DNA of 64,000 nt from Nocardioides sp. Iso805N (lineage in GTDB: Bacteria; Actinomycetota; Actinomycetes; Propionibacteriales; Nocardioidaceae), in NCBI RefSeq assembly GCF_000364605.1, contig NZ_KB822582.1:18098-82097 (forward strand), written 5' to 3'. Shown piece by piece: positions 58,655 through 64,000 of the stretch (the stretch's first letter is position 1; each line of letters starts with the position of its first letter). The notes under the pieces are model-generated. The model searched no databases and was not told the DNA's origin. It saw only the letters and a list, made by a program, of their open reading frames with translations. The translations under genes were made by a program, and so were the position numbers.

Positions 58655-58835
58655 CCCTTCCAGCCCATCGGGCTGTCACGAGGGGTTCGGAGCCGAGCAC
58701 CCCACCGGTTGGGTCGGGGCCCGACACGCCGACGACGGTCCCGACCAAACCGGACACGCCCTCCGCGACGAACACCTGGTGAGAGTCGAGGAGGAACCGC
58801 CTTCGAAGGCTCCCAGATCAGAGAAGAGGAAGACG
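58655..58835. other. Divergent intergenic region before CHRD gene
   Basis: The 181-bp region between the lipoprotein and the CHRD gene holds a hairpin CAGCCC-ATC-GGGCTG (58661-58675) and a GGAAC at about 58792, an ECF-type -35 look-alike without a matching -10. No gene is seen. Confidence 0.3.
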
Positions 58836-59594
58836 ATGCACAAGGTACTTCGCATTCTGGTTCCCCTCGCCGCCGCGGCTGCTCCGCTGGCGCTCGCCGC
58901 GGGGCCGGCGACGGCCGACTCGGGCTCGTCCTACCAGGCGACGCTGAACCCGCTGAACCACCAGTCGGGGTCGGGCATGCTCATGCTCACGTTGAACGGG
59001 AACACCGCGAAGGTGACCGAGAGCTGGTCCGGGCTGGCAGGCCAGTTCAACGGCGCGCCGTTCCCCCACGTCCAGCACATCCACATCGGCGGCCAGGGCG
59101 TGTGTCCCACCGCCTCCGCCGACAAGAACGGCGACGGCGTCGTGTCCACCACGGAGGGCGCCCCGGCGTACGGCCCGATCGGGACCACCCTGTCGGTCAC
59201 CGGGGACACGTCTCCGGCCGCCGGGACCGACATCAAGATCGCCCCGTCCGGGACCAGCACCCACTACTCGCGCACCATCACCCTGGATCCGAAGGTCGTC
59301 CAGTCCCTGAAGAACGACACCGCGGTGGTCGTCGTCCACGGTGACGACCCGACCACGCTGAGCAAGAAGGCCCAGGGCGAGAAGAGCGACCTCGTGCCCA
59401 GCCTGCCGCTGGCAGCGACGTCACCGGCCCTGTGCGGCGCGCTGCACGCGATGCCCGCCGGCGGCGTGAGCACCGGTACCGGCTCGACCGCGGGGATGGA
59501 GGACTCGGGCTTGCTGCTGCTCGCCGGTGGTCTCCTCGTCGCCGGCACCGGGACCGCGCTGTTCACCGTCCGTCGCAGGTCTGTGAAGGCCTGA
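58836..59594 (+). CDS. CHRD-domain secreted/surface protein with C-terminal anchor
   Basis: A 252-aa exported protein. Signal peptide about 1-27 (VLRILVPLAAAAAPLALAAGPATA); then a CHRD-like fold (SYQATLNPLNHQSGSGMLMLTLNGNTAKVTESWSGLAG, HVQHIHIGGQGVCPTASADKNGDGV, TSTHYSRTITLDPKV, VVVHGDDPTTL). The C-terminus has GGVSTGTGSTAGMED, a hydrophobic segment (LLLLAGGLLVAGTGTALF) and a basic tail (TVRRRSVKA), the layout of a cell-wall sorting signal but with no LPxTG. It is followed 7 bp on by a class F sortase-like gene, so it is the obvious candidate substrate. ATG 58836 with GAGGAAG ahead. Confidence 0.8.
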   Translation: MHKVLRILVPLAAAAAPLALAAGPATADSGSSYQATLNPLNHQSGSGMLMLTLNGNTAKVTESWSGLAGQFNGAPFPHVQHIHIGGQGVCPTASADKNGDGVVSTTEGAPAYGPIGTTLSVTGDTSPAAGTDIKIAPSGTSTHYSRTITLDPKVVQSLKNDTAVVVVHGDDPTTLSKKAQGEKSDLVPSLPLAATSPALCGALHAMPAGGVSTGTGSTAGMEDSGLLLLAGGLLVAGTGTALFTVRRRSVKA

Positions 59595-59601
59595 CGCCTC
59601 C

Positions 59602-60312
59602 ATGCCGACACCTGGCTGGTCGCCCGGTCGCAAGGTCGCCCTCGTGCTCGCCCTTGTGGCCGTGGCGGCCGCCGCGGTCCTGGGAATCGTCGTGGTGCGA
59701 GCCCAGGTCAGCGCCCCGGAGCCGACGTCGGCCGGTCGGATCGATCCGCTCCCGAGCAGTTCGCCGAGCCTCCCCGTCGGCACCGGCTCCGCTGGTGCCG
59801 ACGCCGGGGACGCGGGGCCGGCGGCCCCGGCGCCGCTGGGGCCTTCTCGCCCCACGACGATCTCCATCCCGGCCATCGGCGTCAGCACGACGGTGAACCC
59901 GATCGGGCTCGCCGCCGACGGCAGCCTGGCAGTGCCCCAACCAGGGCCACACCTGAACGAAGCAGCCTGGTTCACGAACTCCCCCTCGCCCGGCCAGCCC
60001 GGGCCCGCGATCATCGAGGGACACGTCGACACCGATACCGGCCCCTCGGTCTTCTTCAGGCTCGGCGACATCCACCCCGGCGATCGCGTGATCGTGCACC
60101 GAGCGGACGGGCACGTGCTCACCTTCCACGTCGACGCCGTACGGGACTTCCTCAAGGCGACGTTCCCGACTCGCCTCGTCTACGGCGGCCGGGACCTGTC
60201 CGAGCCCAGCCTGCGGCTCATCACCTGCAGTGACTTCGACGCCTCGATCCACCACCACATCGGCAACGAGGTCGTCTTCGCCCACCTCGTGCACACCGCC
60301 GACGCGTCCTGA
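59602..60312 (+). CDS. Class F sortase-like protein lacking an obvious catalytic arginine
   Basis: A 236-aa protein with an N-terminal membrane anchor (about 11-32), a Pro/Ser/Gly linker (35-85) and a sortase domain (about 86-230): ISIPAIGVSTTVNPIGLAADGSL, PAIIEGHVDTDTGPSVFFRL with catalytic-type His141, and LRLITCSDFD with Cys209. Sortases normally also have an Arg after the Cys, in the strand R/Y-x-x-N-x-V-V; here that stretch reads SIHHHIGNEVVFAHLV without Arg. It would link proteins to the wall or be degenerate. Between the CHRD and cupredoxin genes. Confidence 0.8.
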   Translation: MPTPGWSPGRKVALVLALVAVAAAAVLGIVVVRAQVSAPEPTSAGRIDPLPSSSPSLPVGTGSAGADAGDAGPAAPAPLGPSRPTTISIPAIGVSTTVNPIGLAADGSLAVPQPGPHLNEAAWFTNSPSPGQPGPAIIEGHVDTDTGPSVFFRLGDIHPGDRVIVHRADGHVLTFHVDAVRDFLKATFPTRLVYGGRDLSEPSLRLITCSDFDASIHHHIGNEVVFAHLVHTADAS

Positions 60313-60342
60313 TCACACCTACTCCGCACCAGGAGAACAGCC

Positions 60343-60822
60343 ATGTCCAGAACCACCGGCCGAACCACCGGCCGCACCATCGCCCTGCTCGGGGCCGCCG
60401 TTGTCGGCGTCGTCTCGCTCGCTGCCTGCGGCAGCAGCGGCAACGCGACCGCCACCAGCGCTCAGAGCGCCCACGCCTCGTCGTCGGGCTCCATGTCCTC
60501 CATGTCCTCCATGTCCTCCATGTCCTCCATGTCCCCCATGTCCATGGCGCCGAGCACGACGGGCAGCTCGAGCATGGCGGACATGATCATGATCAAGAGC
60601 TTCGCGTTCACCAGCCCCGCCTCGGTCCCGGCAGGGTCCACCGTCGAGGTGATGAACATGGACAGTGAGGCGCACACCGTCACCGCCAACAGCGGCGGAG
60701 CCTTCAACGTGACGATCCCGCCGGGCAAGACCGTCACGTTCACCGCGCCGAGCAAGCCCGGCACCTACGCCTACCACTGCGCCTACCACAGCAACATGCA
60801 CGGCACCCTTCGGGTCAGCTGA
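60343..60822 (+). CDS. Cupredoxin-domain lipoprotein with Met-rich stretch
   Basis: A 159-aa exported protein. The lipobox is SLAACGSS (about residue 29). A Met/Ser-rich segment (SMSSMSSM repeats, about 48-72) follows, a likely copper(I)-binding linker. The cupredoxin domain (about 78-159) has SEAHTVTANSGG and the type-1 copper ligands in YHCAYHSNMHGT (Cys, His, Met) plus the earlier His. It would bind copper at the outer face of the membrane. ATG 60343 with GGAGAACAGCC ahead; 30 bp after the sortase-like gene. Confidence 0.85.
   Translation: MSRTTGRTTGRTIALLGAAVVGVVSLAACGSSGNATATSAQSAHASSSGSMSSMSSMSSMSSMSPMSMAPSTTGSSSMADMIMIKSFAFTSPASVPAGSTVEVMNMDSEAHTVTANSGGAFNVTIPPGKTVTFTAPSKPGTYAYHCAYHSNMHGTLRVS
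60490..60543 (+). repeat. 9-bp coding repeat (TCCATGTCC) in cupredoxin gene
   Basis: Five perfect copies of TCCATGTCC (60490-60534) and one variant (60535-60543) encode Ser-Met-Ser units. Being in multiples of three, the array can expand or shrink without breaking the frame and so vary the number of Met residues. Confidence 0.85.
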
Positions 60823-60838
60823 CCCACGCGCCGGCGAC

Positions 60839-62302
60839 CTAGCCGGGCTTCGCCATCCACGTCTCGATCCCGGCGGCGTCGATCGGCAGCGCCGCGGACA
60901 GCACCTCGGAGCCGCGCTCGGTGACCAGGACGTCGTCCTCGAGCCGTACGCCGATCCCGCGCAGCTCCGGCGGGACGGAGAGGTCGTGGGCGTGGAAGTA
61001 GAGACCCGGCTCGACGGTCATCACCATGCCGGGCTCCAGCGTGCCGCCCTGGTAGGCCTCGTAGCTCGACCGCGCGCAGTCGTGGACGTCGAGACCGAGG
61101 TGGTGGCCGATCCCGCAGACCAGCCAGCGGCGGTGCTGCTGGCCGTCCGGCGAGAGCGCCTCGTCGACCGAGACCGGGAGGAGGTCCCAGTCGTGCAGGC
61201 CCTGGGCGATGACCTGCATCGAAGCCTCGAAGAAGTCACCGTAGGGACGCCCCGGACGTACGGCGTCCAGTCCGGCCCGGTGGGACCGCTCGACCAGGTC
61301 GTGCACCCGGCGCTGCACCTCGGAGAAGCGTCCGGAGGCGGGGAAGGTGCGGGTGACGTCGGCGGTGTAGAGCGAGTCGACCTCCACACCCATGTCGAGC
61401 AGCAGCAGCTCGTCGGGCAGCACCGGGCCGTCGGCGCGCACCCAGTGCAGCGTCGGGGCGTGCGGTCCGGAACCGACGATGCTGGCGTAGCCCGGCCCGT
61501 TGCCGAAGGTGCGAGCGGCCCGGTCGAAGGTGCCCTGCAGCCAGCGCTCGCCGCCGGACCGGATCGCGGTCGGGATCTCCCGCACCGTCTGCCCGAAGCC
61601 GAGCACGGTGGCGTCGACCGCCTGGCGCAGCTGTGCGATCTCCCAGGCGTCCTTGACCATCCGCAGCTCGGCGAGCACGCGCGTCAGCTCGGTGGACTGC
61701 TCCGGGCGTTCGAGCGCGGGCGGCCAGTCGCGGTGACCGCCGACGAGCGCCTCGGAGGTCCGCGCCAGCGCGGCCTCGAGGTCACTCAGGTCCCGCACGG
61801 GTACGTCGAGCGCGCGCTGCCAGTCCGCGAGGCGCGGCGCGGCTCCGACCCAGAGCTCGCCGTACGTCGCGTCCGCGAAGAACCGCTCCTCACCGGGGCC
61901 GAACGGCGCGGGCAGGTAGAGCGTGGCGTCGTGCGATGAGCCGGCCGGCGTCATCACCAGGACCGCGTCCTCGGCCGTGCAGCCGGTCAGCCAGGCGAAG
62001 TCGCTGTGCGGCCGGAAGTCGTAGTAGCAGTCGTTGACCCGAGCCGGCGCGCGCCCGCCGGCAACCACGATCGCCGCGCCGGGGAAGGCCGCGCTGAGGC
62101 GCGCCCGGTGCGCGGCGGCCGCGTCGGCGGCGCCCGCCACCACCGGTGCGGGCCGCTCCGGCTCGCCCCACTGCCCGGCGATGAACGAGGTGAACCCGGC
62201 CGACCGCCCGAGCCGCGGCATCCGGGGATCCTCGTTCGCGCCGCGCGGCATCGAGGTCGGGGCGGTCGGCGGGGTCACGGGACGGGCGTCGAGATCTGTC
62301 AC
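60839..62302 (-). CDS. pepP: Aminopeptidase P family (Xaa-Pro aminopeptidase)
   Basis: A 487-aa M24B metallopeptidase that removes the first residue before a proline. N-terminal creatinase-type domain (about 35-185) starts FIAGQWGEPERP and has DCYYDFRPHSDFAWLTGC. The catalytic pita-bread domain has LLLDMGVEVDSLYTADVTRTFPASG (metal Asp pair), CGIGHHLGLDVHD (metal His), GMVMTVEPGLYFH and GIGVRLEDDVLVTE (metal Glu pair). Start GTG 62302; an ATG 17 codons inside is an alternative. Likely cytoplasmic. It is convergent with the cupredoxin gene. Confidence 0.9.
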   Translation of the reverse strand: MTDLDARPVTPPTAPTSMPRGANEDPRMPRLGRSAGFTSFIAGQWGEPERPAPVVAGAADAAAAHRARLSAAFPGAAIVVAGGRAPARVNDCYYDFRPHSDFAWLTGCTAEDAVLVMTPAGSSHDATLYLPAPFGPGEERFFADATYGELWVGAAPRLADWQRALDVPVRDLSDLEAALARTSEALVGGHRDWPPALERPEQSTELTRVLAELRMVKDAWEIAQLRQAVDATVLGFGQTVREIPTAIRSGGERWLQGTFDRAARTFGNGPGYASIVGSGPHAPTLHWVRADGPVLPDELLLLDMGVEVDSLYTADVTRTFPASGRFSEVQRRVHDLVERSHRAGLDAVRPGRPYGDFFEASMQVIAQGLHDWDLLPVSVDEALSPDGQQHRRWLVCGIGHHLGLDVHDCARSSYEAYQGGTLEPGMVMTVEPGLYFHAHDLSVPPELRGIGVRLEDDVLVTERGSEVLSAALPIDAAGIETWMAKPG

Positions 62303-62413
62303 GGCAGCACCCTAAGCAGCGCTCGGCGGCCGGCGAATTCGCCGAGTCCGCAGCAGCGGGTGCAAACTCGGCTGCCCTTTCGACTGATTCGCACCTGAGG
62401 GAAGGATGGGCTC

Positions 62414-63751
62414 GTGCGCCGCTTCCGGGTTCCCCTCCTTGCGCTGACGGTCGGCCTGGTGCTCGCCGACTCAGCGGTGGTCACGCTCGCCCTTCCGGCG
62501 ATCCTGCAGCGGCTGCACGGCACCGTCCCGCAGATCGCGTGGGTGCTGATCTCCTTCAACCTGGTGCTGGCGCTGTGCGCCGTCCCCGCCGCCCGGCTCT
62601 GCGACCGGTTCGACCCGCGGATCTGCTGCGCCGCGGGGATAGCGCTGTTCGCGGCGGCGTCGGCCGCGTGTGCGCTGGCCGGCTCGATGGAGCTGCTCAT
62701 CGCCGCGCGGTCGGTGCAGGCGCTCGGCGGTGCCTTCGCCCTGGTCGGCTCACTCGAGCTGCTGGTGAGCGTCGAGGGCGAGACTCGCGGCGTGGGCTGG
62801 TGGATCGCGGCCGGCGTGGTCGGCACCGCCGCCGGCCCGGTCGTGGGCGGACTGCTCACCGAGGCCATCTCCTGGCAGGCGATCTTCGTGGTGCAGGTGC
62901 CGGTGGCGATCCTCGCCGTACCGGCCGCGCTCAGCATCCGGCCGGTCCGTACGCCGACACCGCAGCGGCACCCGCCCGCGCTCGCGCCCAACCTCGCCCT
63001 GGCGCTGCTCTCGGCCGCGCTGACGGCAGCGCTGTTCCTCCTGGTGCTGCTGCTGGTGGAGGGCTGGCGCCACTCCCCTGCCGCCGCGGCCCTGACCGTC
63101 TCGGTGATCCCGCTGGCGGCGGCCGCGGCCCGGCCGCTGGTGCGCCGGCTCGGGGCCACGCCGCGGATGGAGGCGGTGGCCGGCAGCCTGCTGATCGCCG
63201 GCGGCCTGGTCGCACTCGCCCTGCCGCCCTCGGCGCACCTGGCCTGGACCATCGCGCCGCAGGCCCTGATCGGGCTGGGTCTGGGCATGACGGTGGACCG
63301 CCTGACCGCCGCCGCGCTGCGCGACCGCCTGCCGCGGGCGGTCCACGGCGGCTGGACCATCGCAGCCCGTCACTTCGGCGTCGTGGCCGGCCTGCTGGTG
63401 CTGACCCCGGTCTTCACCGCCAGCCTCGAAGCGGCCCAGGGGCCGGCACAGGAAGCGGTCACCGCCCTGGTGCTGGACGCACCGCTGCAGGCCGGCGACA
63501 AGGTCGCCATCGCGCACGCACTGTCCGACCGGCTGGCCGACCAGCACGACCAGGTCCCAGACCTGCGCCCGGCCTTCCGCTCGCTCGACATCGCCCCCGA
63601 GGACCGGCCGGCCGCCGACGACCTCGAACGCGCGCTGGACGACCAGGTACGCCGCGCGGCGACCCGCGCCTTCCGCGACTCGTTCCTGATCGCCGGCGCC
63701 CTGGCACTGCTGGCCCTGATCCCCCTCTCCGTACGCCGGAGGTCGCGGTGA
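62414..63751 (+). CDS. MFS transporter
   Basis: A 445-aa major-facilitator protein. The first helices read LLALTVGLVLADSAVVTLALPAILQRLHGTVPQIAWVLISFNLVLALCAVPAARLCDRFDPRICCAAG, a DHA2-like start with a reduced motif A. GTAAGPVVGGLLTEAISWQAIFVVQVPVAIL is motif C. About 12-14 helices; a charged loop (about 365-425, PAFRSLDIAPEDRPAADDLERALDDQVRRAATRAF) precedes the last helix. GTG 62414 with GGAAGG ahead. Its stop overlaps the next gene (GTGA), a secreted protein with which it may act in export. Confidence 0.82.
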   Translation: MRRFRVPLLALTVGLVLADSAVVTLALPAILQRLHGTVPQIAWVLISFNLVLALCAVPAARLCDRFDPRICCAAGIALFAAASAACALAGSMELLIAARSVQALGGAFALVGSLELLVSVEGETRGVGWWIAAGVVGTAAGPVVGGLLTEAISWQAIFVVQVPVAILAVPAALSIRPVRTPTPQRHPPALAPNLALALLSAALTAALFLLVLLLVEGWRHSPAAAALTVSVIPLAAAAARPLVRRLGATPRMEAVAGSLLIAGGLVALALPPSAHLAWTIAPQALIGLGLGMTVDRLTAAALRDRLPRAVHGGWTIAARHFGVVAGLLVLTPVFTASLEAAQGPAQEAVTALVLDAPLQAGDKVAIAHALSDRLADQHDQVPDLRPAFRSLDIAPEDRPAADDLERALDDQVRRAATRAFRDSFLIAGALALLALIPLSVRRRSR

Positions 63752-64000
63752 GCCTCGCCGTACGGGCACGGAGCCTCGCGCTGCCCCTCCTCGCCCTCGT
63801 GCTGGTGGCGATCGTGCTGGTCGTCCAGGTCGCGAACGGCGGAGGCCGCTACGCGCCGAGCGCGGTGGCCGATCCGTGCACGGCGCCCGCCCCGACCCGG
63901 ACCCCCGCCACCCTCGACGCACTCGGGCAACAGCTGGTGCTGCTCGGGCTGGACGGTGCGGCGTGCCGGCTCGGGGTCTCCCGCGAGGCCCTGACGCTCC
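63748..64000 (+). CDS. Secreted or membrane-anchored protein, cut by the window end
   Basis: An open frame from GTG 63748 to the last base, 84 codons, no stop reached. It starts VSLAVRARSLALPLLALVLVAIVLVVQVA, a signal anchor, followed by GGGRYAPSAVADPCTAPAPTRTPA and a region with a second Cys (GLDGAACRLGVSREALTL). The family cannot be told from this part. It is translationally coupled to the MFS gene. Confidence 0.6.
   Translation, partial: MSLAVRARSLALPLLALVLVAIVLVVQVANGGGRYAPSAVADPCTAPAPTRTPATLDALGQQLVLLGLDGAACRLGVSREALTL

Noticed and set aside
1..64000. Biosynthetic gene cluster, prophage, defence island or integrated element
   Set aside because: I saw no PKS/NRPS, phage structural, restriction-modification, toxin-antitoxin, transposase or integrase genes. 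Composition and codon use look even throughout.

Overview
The window is high-GC (about 70%), with dense genes, many GTG starts, 4-bp ATGA/GTGA gene overlaps and several likely leaderless starts. Together with the gene content (CtaG, class F sortase-like protein, CHRD protein, VanA/VanB, many DHA2 exporters) this points to an actinobacterium, most likely a member of the Nocardioidaceae. That placement is inference. It looks like ordinary chromosome: no rRNA, tRNA, phage, plasmid, IS or CRISPR features were seen.

Layout. 1-4.4 kb: a 22-bp-unit intergenic repeat, divergent rimB-like retropepsin protease and RimK (with an added RCK_C-like domain), then an M20 amidohydrolase/GCS2-type ligase operon. 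4.6-10.6 kb: NhaC antiporter, two alpha/beta hydrolases with an AraC regulator, a YbaK-like protein and a CDF transporter. 10.6-14.8 kb: NCS1 permease plus amidohydrolase operon, divergent from a duplicated (tandem) Lrp-type regulator. 15-20 kb: FUSC-like and MscS membrane proteins, a VOC protein, an OmpR-type two-component pair, chorismate mutase.

20.2-33.3 kb is the metabolic centre. Five genes with start/stop overlaps encode a crotonase, an acetoacetyl-CoA synthetase-like enzyme, a 3-hydroxyacyl-CoA dehydrogenase, an acyl/aryl-CoA ligase and an ACMSD-type amidohydrolase. They are followed by a MarR regulator and a DHA2 transporter. The gene set matches the CoA-dependent hydroxycinnamate (p-coumarate/ferulate) routes known as cou in Rhodococcus and phd in Corynebacterium. 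The same palindrome, CAGG-N3-CCTG, sits directly after the -10-like box of both the catabolic operon and the transporter gene, so one regulator probably controls both. Next comes an IclR regulator divergent from a VanA-like Rieske oxygenase, a small Cys protein and a VanB-like reductase. Together these could take ferulate to vanillate and then to protocatechuate.

33.4-44 kb: DedA-like protein, a truncated NmrA-like gene at a rearrangement junction, MFS/LysR divergent pair, CPA1 antiporter, an MMPL-histidine kinase-response regulator operon, CtaG. 44-53 kb: small and hypothetical proteins, a frameshifted arylsulfatase remnant, a Tim44-domain protein, ArfB-like release factor, a GNAT gene with an apparent CT slippage near its 3' end, MarR plus MFS. 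53-64 kb: three further MFS exporters and a surface/envelope group (CHRD protein, class F sortase-like protein, Met-rich cupredoxin), an aminopeptidase P, and a secreted protein cut by the window end.
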